Below the pieces are notes generated by a model. That model searched no databases and was not told the origin of the DNA. It saw only the letters and a list, made by a program, of their open reading frames with translations. This document shows, in pieces, positions 15,266 to 23,483 of a stretch of DNA of 35,658 bases; the stretch's first letter is position 1; every line of letters starts with the position of its first letter. Position numbers and translations under genes: made by a program. Origin of the DNA: Euzebyales bacterium (GTDB lineage: Bacteria > Actinomycetota > Nitriliruptoria > Euzebyales > JAHELV01); contig DATHVN010000237.1 in NCBI GenBank assembly GCA_035461305.1, forward strand, positions 1-35,658, in the 5' to 3' direction.

Positions 15266-16450
15266 ATGACTGCGACCGCCACAGGCCAGCGGATCGACCC
15301 CGTCGACCTGCTCGACGTGGACGCACAGCTCGACGACGACGAGCGCATGCTGCGTGACACCGTCCACCGGTTCGTTCGCGAACGCGTCCTGCCGGAGATC
15401 CACGAGTGGTATGAGGCCGGCGTCCTGCCTCGAGCCGTGATCACCGACCTCGCCAGGTTGGGTCTGCTGGGGATGCACCTGGACGGCTACGGGTGCGGCG
15501 GATCCACGGCGACGATGTACGGCGTCGTCTGCCGCGAGCTCGAGGCCGGGGATTCCGGGCTGCGCAGCGCCGTGTCGGTCCAGGGCTCGCTAGCGATGTT
15601 CGCGATCCACCGTTTCGGTTCCGAGGAGCACAAGACCACGTGGCTGCCGGTCATGGCACGCGGTGAGGCCATCGGCTGCTTCGGGCTGACCGAGGCGGAC
15701 AGCGGCAGCGATGCGGGCAGCATGCGGACGACGGCGCGTCGCGACGGTGATGACTGGGTGCTGCACGGATCGAAGATGTGGATCACCAACGGCGGGATCG
15801 CCGATGTCGCCGTGATCTGGGCCAGAACCGACGAGGGCATCCGGGGGTTCCTGGTCGCGACCGACACACCGGGCTTCGAGGCGCACGAGATCCCACGCAA
15901 GCTGTCGCTTCGGGCGTCCGTGACGTCGGAGCTGACGCTGCAGGACTGCCGCGTGCCGTCCTCCGCGATGCTGCCGGGGTCACACGGCCTCGGGTCGCCG
16001 CTGGCCTGTCTGCACGAGGCGCGGTTCGGCATCGTGTGGGGCGCCGCCGGGGCCGCGCGAGCGTGCTACGAGGCCGCCCTGGACCACGCACGGACGCGCA
16101 CGCAGTTCGACCGCCCGATCGGCGGGTTCCAGCTGACCCAGCGCAAGCTCGTCGAGATGCTCGTCGCGACCAACCAGGCCTCGCTGCTCGCGCTGCACCT
16201 GGGACGCATGAAGGACGCCGGCACGCTGTCCCACGAGCACGTGAGCTTCGGCAAGCTGGCGAACGTCCAAGCCGCGCGCACCGTCGCCGGAACGGCGCGT
16301 ACGATCCTCGGCGCCAGCGGCATCACGCTGGACTACCCGGTGATGCGCCACATGAACAACCTCGAGTCGGTGTACACCTACGAGGGCACTCACGAGGTCC
16401 ACACGCTGATCCTTGGGCACGCGATCACCGGGCTGAATGCCTTCCGTTGA
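15266..16450 (+). CDS. gcdH: glutaryl-CoA dehydrogenase (acyl-CoA dehydrogenase family)
   Basis: A 394-residue FAD enzyme oxidising and decarboxylating glutaryl-CoA to crotonyl-CoA in lysine/tryptophan degradation. Evidence for the glutaryl type within the large acyl-CoA dehydrogenase family: the catalytic base Glu373 in YTYEGTHEVHTLILGHAITG, and Arg100 in GDSGLRSAVSVQ, the equivalent of the arginine that binds the glutaryl carboxylate. FAD/substrate segments CFGLTEADSGSDAGS (138-152) and KMWITNGGIADVAVIWAR (170-187), and RTQFDRPIGGFQLTQ (278-292), are complete. ATG 15266 has GGAAGGA 9 bases upstream. No other lysine-catabolic gene is adjacent. Electrons would pass to ETF. Confidence 0.9.
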   Translation: MTATATGQRIDPVDLLDVDAQLDDDERMLRDTVHRFVRERVLPEIHEWYEAGVLPRAVITDLARLGLLGMHLDGYGCGGSTATMYGVVCRELEAGDSGLRSAVSVQGSLAMFAIHRFGSEEHKTTWLPVMARGEAIGCFGLTEADSGSDAGSMRTTARRDGDDWVLHGSKMWITNGGIADVAVIWARTDEGIRGFLVATDTPGFEAHEIPRKLSLRASVTSELTLQDCRVPSSAMLPGSHGLGSPLACLHEARFGIVWGAAGAARACYEAALDHARTRTQFDRPIGGFQLTQRKLVEMLVATNQASLLALHLGRMKDAGTLSHEHVSFGKLANVQAARTVAGTARTILGASGITLDYPVMRHMNNLESVYTYEGTHEVHTLILGHAITGLNAFR

Positions 16451-16453
16451 CCC

Positions 16454-16467
16454 AGGTCATCTGACCT
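16454..16467. terminator. short hairpin between convergent gcdH and queA
   Basis: AGGTCA-TC-TGACCT is a 6-bp inverted repeat in the 36-base gap between the convergent stops. The loop is only two bases, so this is a weak candidate. Confidence 0.3.
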
Positions 16468-16486
16468 ATCGCTTCGCTGTCTAAGG

Positions 16487-17527
16487 TCACGGCAGCAGCA
16501 GGCACGAGTCGCCGAACTCGTGCCACAGGTACGGCCCGGCCAGCGCGCCGTCGTAGGCGCGGTCGACCAGCGCGGCGCCGGCGACCGCCTCGAGCAGCAG
16601 CAGGTGGGACGCGTCGGCCTCGTGCCATCCCGTCACCAGGCCGTCGACGATCCGGGCGGGTCGGTCCGGACCGAGCAACAGGTCGGTCCACCCTGCTCCC
16701 GGCGTCAACCGTCCGTCGACGCCGGCGATCGTCTCCAGCGCCCGCGTGACCGTCGTGCCGACGGCGACGACCCGCCCGCCGGCCCGCCTGGTGGCGCTCA
16801 CCTGCGCGGCCGTGGTCGCAGGGACCTCGTACCACTCGTCAACGGGGGGCTCGTGGGCCTCCAACGACGACACGCCGGCGTGCAGCGTCACCGGCGCGAC
16901 GGCTACGCCGTTCCGCACGAGGTCGGTGACCATGCGATCGGTGAACGGGCGCCCGGCCGAGGCCATCTCGGCGCTGCCGGGTCGCATCGCGAACACCGGC
17001 TGGTAGGCCGACAGTGGCCACCGGCGGACGGGTCTCCCGTAGGTGATCGGGCGGCCGTGCACGGCCATGTAGCCGTCGACGGCACCCCCGGGTACGACGA
17101 CGCGTGCCCGCCACAGCCGGCGGGCGTCGGTGACCGGCCGCACGAGCTCGACGCACGCGTCGCCGGGCAGGTCGACCACGTCGCCGACGTCACGGTCGAG
17201 GACCGGGCCGTCGCCGTCGGCGCGGCGGAGCTCGACGACCCAGGCGCCGTCCGCCTGCGCCGTTGCGAGGTGCACAGTGACGGGGCGGCCGTCGAGGGCG
17301 CCGTCGACCGCTGCGGGGCGGGTGGCGGACGTGTTGACGACGACCAGGTCGCCGGGACGCATGAACCGCGGCAGGTCGCCGAAGCGCACGTGATCGATGC
17401 GCTCCGGGCGCGCGACCAGCAGGTTCACGCCGTCACGCGGCAGGCCCCGGCGCTCCGGCGGGTCGCTCGCGATCCGGTCCGGCGGGACGTCGAAGCGGCG
17501 GGACGGCCGGACGAGCGTCGGCGTCAT
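16487..17527 (-). CDS. queA: QueA-like S-adenosylmethionine:tRNA ribosyltransferase-isomerase
   Basis: A 346-residue protein of normal QueA length. Hallmarks: LVVVNTSATRPA (about 61-72, the N-D/T-T-x-V-x-P-A strand), a central YQPVFAMRPGSAEMASAGRPFT region (the SAEMPSAGRPFT motif), VTLHAGVSSLEAHEPPVDEWYEV and GGRVVAVGTTVTRALE (the V-A-V-G-T-T-x-x-R-x-L-E signature). QueA transfers and isomerises the ribosyl group of SAM to preQ1 in tRNA, giving epoxyqueuosine. Motifs are recognisable but somewhat diverged. The start ATG overlaps the upstream SDR stop by four bases, so the two genes form an operon behind a SoxR-type promoter. No tgt, queG or queC-F gene is in the window, so the tRNA role is inferred from family only. 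Confidence 0.85.
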   Translation of the reverse strand: MTPTLVRPSRRFDVPPDRIASDPPERRGLPRDGVNLLVARPERIDHVRFGDLPRFMRPGDLVVVNTSATRPAAVDGALDGRPVTVHLATAQADGAWVVELRRADGDGPVLDRDVGDVVDLPGDACVELVRPVTDARRLWRARVVVPGGAVDGYMAVHGRPITYGRPVRRWPLSAYQPVFAMRPGSAEMASAGRPFTDRMVTDLVRNGVAVAPVTLHAGVSSLEAHEPPVDEWYEVPATTAAQVSATRRAGGRVVAVGTTVTRALETIAGVDGRLTPGAGWTDLLLGPDRPARIVDGLVTGWHEADASHLLLLEAVAGAALVDRAYDGALAGPYLWHEFGDSCLLLP

Positions 17528-18255
17528 GCCCCGGTCACCGATCCACCGGCCGGGGTACCGATGTCCGCGGCACGCAGGCGCCCGCTGGGTGGTCGGGCGT
17601 CGATCAGCGCGAGGATCGCGGGCACGACCGACGCGGGATCCGGGCGATCCGAGATGTCGTCGTCAGGGAACGCGGCCTGGTGCATCGCCGTCCGCATGTC
17701 GCCGGGATCGAGCGCGTAGACGCCCAGGTCGGGGTGTTCAGCCGCGAGCACGTTCGTCAGCTGGTCGAGGGCGGCCTTGGACGAGCCGTAGACGCCCCAG
17801 CCCGGCCATGGCCCCGTGGCGGCGTCGGAGGTGATGTTGATCACCGTTCCACCGGCCGCCTCGAGCGCGGACATGACGACCTGGAAGACCATGAGCGGCG
17901 CAATGACGTTGGCGCGGTAGACGTCTGCGAGCGTCGCCTCGTCCACGGTGGCCAGGGCCGGCAGCGGGCTCGGCCCGAGCGCACTGGCGTTGTTGACCAG
18001 CAGGTCGAGCCGGCCGGCGTCCGCGACGGCGGCGGCGAGTGCCGCGCGGTGGGCAGGGTCGGTCACGTCCCCGACGACGGGTCTCGCCCGAGTGTGGCCG
18101 GCCGTCGCGCCGTGCAGCAGGTCGGCGGCACGGCCGTCGGTGATCACGCGCCAGCCGCGTGCGAGGAGGCCGTCCACGAGCGCCCGTCCGAGGCCCCGCG
18201 AACCACCCGTGACGAGGGCGACAGGGGTGTCGGATGCAGGAGTGTGCGTCATCAT
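17524..18255 (-). CDS. short-chain dehydrogenase/reductase (SDR), SoxR-promoter target
   Basis: A classical SDR of 243 residues. The cofactor motif is TGGSRGLGRAL (16-26), followed by LVNNASALG (the N-N-A-S/G motif) and INITSDAATG with the catalytic serine. The catalytic Y-x-x-x-K is in WGVYGSSKAALDQL. The loop DPGDMRTAM follows, in place of the usual PG-x-V-x-T. Two ATGs (18255 and 18252) are adjacent. A promoter with a -10 at 18268-18263 places the transcription start at or just before them, so the message is probably leaderless. The promoter contains the SoxR palindrome, implying redox-cycler or NO induction. It is followed by queA with an ATGA overlap. The substrate is unknown. Confidence 0.9.
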   Translation of the reverse strand: MMTHTPASDTPVALVTGGSRGLGRALVDGLLARGWRVITDGRAADLLHGATAGHTRARPVVGDVTDPAHRAALAAAVADAGRLDLLVNNASALGPSPLPALATVDEATLADVYRANVIAPLMVFQVVMSALEAAGGTVINITSDAATGPWPGWGVYGSSKAALDQLTNVLAAEHPDLGVYALDPGDMRTAMHQAAFPDDDISDRPDPASVVPAILALIDARPPSGRLRAADIGTPAGGSVTGA

Positions 18256-18262
18256 GGTCCAC

Positions 18263-18293
18263 ACGGTAGAACTTGAAGTTGACTTCAAGTCAA
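18263..18293 (-). promoter_or_regulatory. SoxR-type promoter, 19-bp spacer, facing SDR-queA
   Basis: On the reverse strand, TTGACT (18293-18288) and TACCGT (18268-18263) are separated by 19 bases. That is the over-long spacer that MerR-family activators such as SoxR correct by bending DNA. The dyad at 18271-18290 fills the spacer. The -10 lies seven bases before ATG 18255. Confidence 0.7.
18271..18290. promoter_or_regulatory. SoxR operator, perfect 8-bp dyad
   Basis: ACTTGAAG-TTGA-CTTCAAGT is a perfect inverted repeat between the SDR and soxR genes. Known SoxR boxes are dyads around CTCAAGTT-AACTTGAG, and this one shares the CAAGTT/AACTTGA-like core. It lies 18 bases before the soxR start, so it may also control soxR. 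Confidence 0.75.
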
Positions 18294-18307
18294 GAGGTGA
18301 GTTCGAG

Positions 18308-18769
18308 ATGGCGGACCGCATGACCGTCAGCGAGGTCGCGGAGCGCAGCGGGTACGCCGACTCGGCGCTGCGCTACTACGAGCGCAAGGGACTGATCTCG
18401 GCGGAGCGCACGGCCGGCAACCAGCGCCGATACCACCGGGACGTGCTGCGGCGGCTGGCGTTCATCGCCGCGGCGCGCCACGTCGGGTTGTCGCTGGACG
18501 AGATCAGGGCGGCGCTGGACATGCTGCCGCACGGCCGCGCTCCCACACGTCGGGACTGGACGCGCATCTCGCGCAGCTGGCAGGCCCGGCTCGACGAGGA
18601 GATCAACGCGCTCCGCACGCTACGGGACGGCCTCGACAGCTGCATCGGCTGTGGCTGTCTGTCGCTGGACCGCTGCATGATCTCCAACCCGGGCGACGCC
18701 GTCCGTGACCGCGGGCCCGGCGCGGTCTTCCTGCCCCGGCCCCTCCACCCCTCCGACCGCGACGCCTGA
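18308..18769 (+). CDS. soxR: redox-sensitive transcriptional activator SoxR
   Basis: A 153-residue MerR-family regulator. The winged helix-turn-helix is TVSEVAERSGYADSALRYYERKGLI (6-30), followed by a dimerisation helix. The [2Fe-2S] site is complete: C112-x2-C115-x-C117-x5-C123 (CIGCGCLSLDRC), exactly the SoxR spacing. Other MerR proteins lack it. ATG 18308 follows AGAGGTGAG. SoxR is activated by cluster oxidation by redox-cycling compounds. In actinobacteria it typically controls a few reductases and transporters, and here the divergent SDR-queA pair with the dyad in its promoter is the evident target. Confidence 0.95.
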   Translation: MADRMTVSEVAERSGYADSALRYYERKGLISAERTAGNQRRYHRDVLRRLAFIAAARHVGLSLDEIRAALDMLPHGRAPTRRDWTRISRSWQARLDEEINALRTLRDGLDSCIGCGCLSLDRCMISNPGDAVRDRGPGAVFLPRPLHPSDRDA

Positions 18770-18780
18770 CCGGGAACAGC

Positions 18781-20160
18781 TCAGCTGGTCGTGGTGAGGT
18801 CCAGTTCGACGGCGCGGTCGTACTCGTCGTCGATCAGCACAGGCGTTCGGCCGGCACGCGCCAGCAGCGACGCGGCGATCGAGGCGCGGTAGCCGGTGCG
18901 GCAGTGGACCCACACCTCGCCGGTCGGCACGTCGGCCATCCGACGCTCCAGTCGGTGCAGTGGCACGTGGACCGCGCCCTCGACGCGGCCCTCAGCCCAC
19001 TCGTCGTCGCGGCGTACGTCGAGGATCGCCGGCATGTCGCTGCCCCTGCGCACCGCGGCCAGCGCGGAGAAGTCGACGATGCGGTATGAGCCGCGTTCGC
19101 CGCCGTCGGCGTAGGCGTCGACGCCACCGGCCGCCGCCGCCGCGGGGCGGTCGATCCCGATGCGCACCAGCTGGCGCTGTGCCGCGGCGATCTCCTCCGG
19201 CGTGTCACCGACCAGCGTGATCGGCACGTTCCACGGCACCAGCCAGCCGACATACGTCACGAACGAATCGCTGAGCTCGACGTTGATCGTCCCCTGCAGG
19301 AAGTCGACCGCGTAGACCGTGCGGTCGCGCAGGTCGACGACCCACTCGCCGGCGTGGATGCGCGCCTGGATCTCGACCGCGTCCGCCTCGACAGGCGGCG
19401 ACAGATCGATCGGCTCGGGGCCCAGCCGGTTTCGGGGCGCCATGTGGACGTAGTAGCGGGGATAGGCATCGAGCCCACCGAGCAGGAGCTCGACGAACCT
19501 GTCCTCGTCCAGGGTGGTCAGGGCCATGTTCGCGCGACGCTCGTCACCGATGGTGGACATCTCGTCGCCATCGTCACCGTCGGCGTCGCTGGCCACCGAC
19601 GAGCAGAAGCTGCCGAAGCCGTGGGTCGGCAGCACGGCGACGTCGTCGGCCAGCAGGTCGGCGATCCTGCGGACCGATCGGTGCTGGCGCCGGGTGAGCT
19701 CCTCGGCCATGGCGCGCGAGATGAGGTCGGTCCGCCCGACCGTGCCGTACAGCATCGAGCCGCCAGTGAAGACCGCGACGTCGCGACCGTCGGCGTGCGC
19801 GACGTAGGACAGGTGGGTCGGGGTGTGGCCGGGTGTGTGAAGCGCTCTGATCGACAGGTCGTCGCCGATCTGCACGACGTCGCCGTCGATCAGCGTCTCG
19901 TGGTCGAAGTCGACCTCGTCGTCGGCGTTCAGGAGGTACGCGGCGCCGGTCGCGCGTGCCAGCTGGTAGCCACCCGTGACGTAGTCGTTGTGGATGTGGG
20001 TCTCGAACACGTGGGTGATGCGGACGCCACGCTCGTCCGCCAGGTCGAGCACGCGATCGATGTCGCGCTGCGGATCGACGACGGCGGCGACCGCGCCGTC
20101 GGTGATCAGGTAGCTGCGGTCGCCGAGGCTCGTCGTCTCGATGGTGATGATGTCAACCAC
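18781..20160 (-). CDS. MBL-fold persulfide-dioxygenase-like protein with two rhodanese domains
   Basis: A 459-residue protein from GTG 20160 with AGGAG 6 bases upstream. Residues 1-230 form an ETHE1-type metallo-beta-lactamase domain with the metal motif THIHNDYVTGG (His55, His57, Asp59), LHTPGHTPTHLSYV (second metal histidine) and a late histidine in LPTHGFGSFC. Members oxidise glutathione or other low-molecular-weight persulfides to sulfite with iron and O2. Residues about 265-350 are a degenerate rhodanese domain without an active cysteine. Residues about 365-455 are an active one, with Cys420 in VHCRTGYRAS. The gene follows sulP with an 8-base overlap and is divergent from the molybdoenzyme operon, so it probably feeds sulfite to it. 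Confidence 0.88.
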   Translation of the reverse strand: MVDIITIETTSLGDRSYLITDGAVAAVVDPQRDIDRVLDLADERGVRITHVFETHIHNDYVTGGYQLARATGAAYLLNADDEVDFDHETLIDGDVVQIGDDLSIRALHTPGHTPTHLSYVAHADGRDVAVFTGGSMLYGTVGRTDLISRAMAEELTRRQHRSVRRIADLLADDVAVLPTHGFGSFCSSVASDADGDDGDEMSTIGDERRANMALTTLDEDRFVELLLGGLDAYPRYYVHMAPRNRLGPEPIDLSPPVEADAVEIQARIHAGEWVVDLRDRTVYAVDFLQGTINVELSDSFVTYVGWLVPWNVPITLVGDTPEEIAAAQRQLVRIGIDRPAAAAAGGVDAYADGGERGSYRIVDFSALAAVRRGSDMPAILDVRRDDEWAEGRVEGAVHVPLHRLERRMADVPTGEVWVHCRTGYRASIAASLLARAGRTPVLIDDEYDRAVELDLTTTS

Positions 20161-21705
20161 GCTGCGCTCCTTGCTGTTCGTGGCGGCGGCCGCGCTGCTC
20201 ACCGCAACGGTCGGGCATGGTGGGCTCGTCGAGCGTCCGTTCAACGAGCGGGCCGGACCGGTCAAGCGCGTGCAGCGCCGTCGGCACGTCCGGATCGATC
20301 CGCCCCGCCAGCGTCGCGGCCACACCGGCCCGCTGCAGAGCATCGTGGACCGGGCCGCGCACCGTGGCCGGTCGGAGCTGCACGGAGGGCGAGGCCAGCG
20401 CGCGGTCGAGCGCGGCGACGGCGTGCACGCCGGCCGCGTCGATGGCGCCGACGGCGCTCATGTCAGCGATCATCGCGTCCGTATCGGGCCGGCCGGCCAG
20501 CAGGCCCTCGATCCACGTCTCGACGTGCCGGCTGTTGGCGTAGAACAACGGGCCGTCGACGCACACGATCGCGACCCGTGGGTCGCCGACGGTGTCGTAA
20601 CGGTCCCGGTTTGCGGTAGATGTCCGCACCCCGCACCCGCCCGAGCTCAGCGATGTGCGGCCGACCGGTGCGCACGAGGAACAACGCGATGCTGACGACG
20701 ATGCCGGCGACGATGCCCTGCTCGACGCCGACGACCACCGTGACCAGCGCCGTGAGCAGCCACGTGGCTCCGTCCCAGTGGTCGACCCGCCAGGTGCTTC
20801 GCGCGTCGACCACGTCGACAGACCGACGACGGCGACCACGACGACGGCCGCCGGCACCACAGTGGGCAGGACCGCCAGCGCAGGCGCGGCCACCGCCACG
20901 GCCAACGCGACGACCGCCGCGGTCACGAGGCCGGCCGGGGGCGTCCGCGCACGCGCATCGAAGTTGACGGCGGTGCGTGAGAACCCACCGGAGACGGGGA
21001 ACGCCTGGAACGGCCCGGCCGCCAGGTTGGCACCGCTGCTGGCGAACAGCTTCTGCGTGGCGTCGACCGGCTGGTGCATCCGCACGGCCAGAGCGCGGGC
21101 CACGCTGATGCCCTCCAGGTAGGCCAGCAGCGCGATCGTGGCCGCGCCCGGCAGCAGCGCGGTGGCGGCCGGGGGATCGATCCCTCGCAGTGACGGCATC
21201 GGCAGCCCCGCCGGCACCGTGACGAGCACGGCGATGCCCGCAGCCTCGAGACCCAGCACCACGATCGCGAGGCCGGCACCGAGCACGACCAGCAGGGCGA
21301 CCGGGGGGCGCGAGCGGCGCCACCGGGCGAGTCCGAGGAGGGCGACCGCCAGGACGCCGAGCACGGTGGGACCGTGCGCCTCGGGGAGCTGCCGGGCGAC
21401 GGCGGAGATCCGTGCGATGATGGTCTCGGCGAGCAGCGCTGCCAGGCCGGCGTACGAGGCCGGATCGCCACCCGCGAGCGGCCCGACCGTCGATGTGGTC
21501 AGCAGCGACACGATGACCACCGGCCCGACGTGCCGAGCACGGCGTAGACCACGAGCGGCACCGTGGCCGTGACCGCCGACATGCCGGCGAGCGCCGCGTA
21601 CGCCATGGGCCTGGGGATCAGCATGGCCGCGACGGTGAGCCCGGCGACCACGTCGTCCCGCAGACTGACGCGGTCCAAGCGGCGAAGCCAGTCGATCAGC
21701 GGCAC
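20153..21705 (-). pseudogene. SulP-family anion transporter with STAS domain, three frame breaks
   Basis: Start GTG 21705 (GAGGG upstream). Frame A reads RLDRVSLRDDVVAGLTVAAM then YAVLGTSG. Near 21527 it must change to frame B, which reads GPVVIVSLLTTSTVGPLAGG and onwards through the membrane domain to VVVVAVVGL. Near 20819 one G is missing (CT for CTGG), and a third frame carries VDVVDARSTWRVDHWDGATW to RVRGADIYR. Near 20611 one extra A (AAA for AA) returns the sense to frame B (NRDRYDTVGDPRVAIVCVDG), whose C-terminus is a STAS domain with ADMSAVGAIDAAGVHAVAAL. Apart from these breaks the protein is complete and well conserved: 10-12 membrane segments, then STAS. SulP proteins carry sulfate, bicarbonate or other anions. 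It is either very recently inactivated or affected by sequence errors. Confidence 0.85.
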
Positions 21706-21753
21706 ATGCCCTCACGCGGCCGGATGGGGTGAGATCGCCGGCCACCATGGCGG

Positions 21754-21785
21754 TTGACACCCTGTAGCGGCCGTGCTCATATAGT
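21754..21785 (+). promoter_or_regulatory. possible promoter of the molybdoenzyme operon
   Basis: TTGACA (21754-21759) matches the -35 consensus. TATAGT (21780-21785) resembles a -10, but the spacer is 20 bases; TCATAT (21777-21782) gives 17. An over-long spacer would suggest an activator. It is the only AT-rich patch between sulP and the Fe-S/NrfD gene. Confidence 0.4.
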
Positions 21786-21800
21786 ACGCACATTTCGTAC
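21784..21800. promoter_or_regulatory. inverted repeat GTACG-N7-CGTAC, candidate operator
   Basis: GTACG (21784-21788) and CGTAC (21796-21800) form a 5-bp dyad with a 7-base centre. It overlaps the possible -10 and the start region of the operon transcript. It may be bound by the GntR-type regulator at the operon end, but no direct support exists. Confidence 0.35.
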
Positions 21801-21842
21801 GGATGTCTCGGCCACCCAACGGGCGGCCGCTCGGAGCGGTGC

Positions 21843-23444
21843 ATGAGCGTGGTGCCGGAGGGTCCGATCCGGGCGCTGCCGCTGGTCGACGGCGAGGCGC
21901 GCAGCCCCCGTCTGGTCAAGGTGCTCGACCAGACGACGTGCATCGGATGCCACGCCTGCACGACGGCGTGCAAGTCTGAGCACGAGGTCCCGGTCGGCGT
22001 CACGCGCACCTACGTCAAGGCGGTCGACGTGGGCGAGTTCCCGCACGTTCGCCGCAGGTTCCAGGTGACCAGGTGCAACCAGTGCGCAGACGCACCGTGC
22101 GTGACCGCCTGTCCCACGTCCGCGATGTTCCAACGCGCCGACGGCATCGTCGACGTCGACAAGCAGGCCTGCATCGGCTGCAGGGCCTGCATGGCGGCGT
22201 GCCCGTACGACGCGATCTTCATCAACCCCGACGACCACGCAGCCGAGAAGTGCAACCTCTGTGCGCACCGGATCGACATGGGCCTCGAGCCGGCGTGCGT
22301 CGTCGTGTGCCCTGTCGGGGCCATCCTGGTCGGCGACGTCAACGATCCGATGTCGGCGGTCGCCCAGGCGATCGGGCGCAGCCCGACGGCCGTGCGGCGG
22401 CCCGAGAAGGGCACCCGACCCGGGGTCCACTACAAGGGCGCGAGTCAGGCGACGCTGGACCCGCTCGCCGCCCACCGCCCCGACGTCGACATCTTCGCGT
22501 GGGCCCAGCAGCACCCGCAGACCGACCCGCACCGCATCAACGCCGGCGTGCCGATCGACCCCGTCGACCAGCGCGACGGCACGGGCGCGCCCACCACGTC
22601 GTCGGCCGCGGCGCTGCTCAGCTACGACGTCGGCCACGCCGTGCCGTGGGACTGGCGCGTCGGCCTGTACACGTGGACCAAGTCGATCGCCGCGGGCGTG
22701 TACCTGGTCGCCGCCACGCTCGTGCTGCTGGGACGGCTCGACGGCGACGGGGCGCTGTGGCGCTGGGTCGTTCCCCTGCTCGCCGTGACCTTCCTGGCGC
22801 TCACCGGGGCGATCCTCATCTGGGACCTCGAGCACCCGGCGCGCTTCCACTACGTCTTCACCCGCCCCCAGTGGCGCAGCTGGCTGGTCCGTGGTGGCGT
22901 GATCATCACCTCGTTCGGCGCCGTGCTCGCCGTCCACCTCGCGCTCGCCGCGGTCGGAGCCACGGACGCGCAGACCGACCTCACGGCGCTGGGCGTCCCG
23001 GCGGCGCTGCTCACCGCCGTGTACACGGCGTTCCTCTTCGCCCAGGCCCGGGCGCGTGACCTGTGGCAAAGCCCGCTGCTGCCACCGCACTTCGCGGTGC
23101 AGGCTGTGCTCGCCGGCGCCGCGGTGCTGCTGCCGCTCACCGCGTGGCTCGCGCCCGATTCGGCCCCAACCGTCGCGCTTGCGCTGGCCGGTGGCGCAGT
23201 CGTGCATCTGCTGCTCGTCGCGGGCGAGATCACGCTGACCCATCCGACCCACCACGCACGGCTGGCGGCCCACGCCATGACCGCCGGACGCCACGCTCGG
23301 CTGTTCCGGGCCGGCCTCGTGCTGGTCGCGCTCGGGGCCGCCGCGCCGTGGCTCGGGATCGGCGTCGCCCCGCTGGCACTGGCCGGCCTGCTCGCCCACG
23401 AGCACGTGCACGTCCAGGCCGGGCAGTCGGTGCCGCTCGCGTGA
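21843..23444 (+). CDS. fused four-cluster ferredoxin / NrfD-type membrane subunit (SoeB-SoeC-like)
   Basis: A 533-residue fusion. Residues about 25-165 are a DMSO-reductase-type electron-transfer subunit with four [4Fe-4S] motifs: C33-x2-C36-x2-C39-x3-C43, C78-x2-C81-x4-C86-x3-C90, C110-x2-C113-x2-C116-x3-C120 and C137-x2-C140-x11-C152-x3-C156. A polar linker spans about 170-270. From about 277, eight membrane segments follow, with WDLEHPARFHYVFTRPQWRS WLVRGG after helix 2. That is the NrfD/PsrC quinone-site region, and the protein ends with HVQAGQSVPLA. Normally these are two proteins. Fusion would fix the electron wire from the molybdoenzyme to the quinone pool. The start ATG 21843 has CGGAGCGG upstream. 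It precedes the molybdoenzyme by 39 bases. Confidence 0.92.
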   Translation: MSVVPEGPIRALPLVDGEARSPRLVKVLDQTTCIGCHACTTACKSEHEVPVGVTRTYVKAVDVGEFPHVRRRFQVTRCNQCADAPCVTACPTSAMFQRADGIVDVDKQACIGCRACMAACPYDAIFINPDDHAAEKCNLCAHRIDMGLEPACVVVCPVGAILVGDVNDPMSAVAQAIGRSPTAVRRPEKGTRPGVHYKGASQATLDPLAAHRPDVDIFAWAQQHPQTDPHRINAGVPIDPVDQRDGTGAPTTSSAAALLSYDVGHAVPWDWRVGLYTWTKSIAAGVYLVAATLVLLGRLDGDGALWRWVVPLLAVTFLALTGAILIWDLEHPARFHYVFTRPQWRSWLVRGGVIITSFGAVLAVHLALAAVGATDAQTDLTALGVPAALLTAVYTAFLFAQARARDLWQSPLLPPHFAVQAVLAGAAVLLPLTAWLAPDSAPTVALALAGGAVVHLLLVAGEITLTHPTHHARLAAHAMTAGRHARLFRAGLVLVALGAAAPWLGIGVAPLALAGLLAHEHVHVQAGQSVPLA

Positions 23445-23483
23445 ACCGACCGCCCACGACCCCACAGCCACACGGAGCCCACG

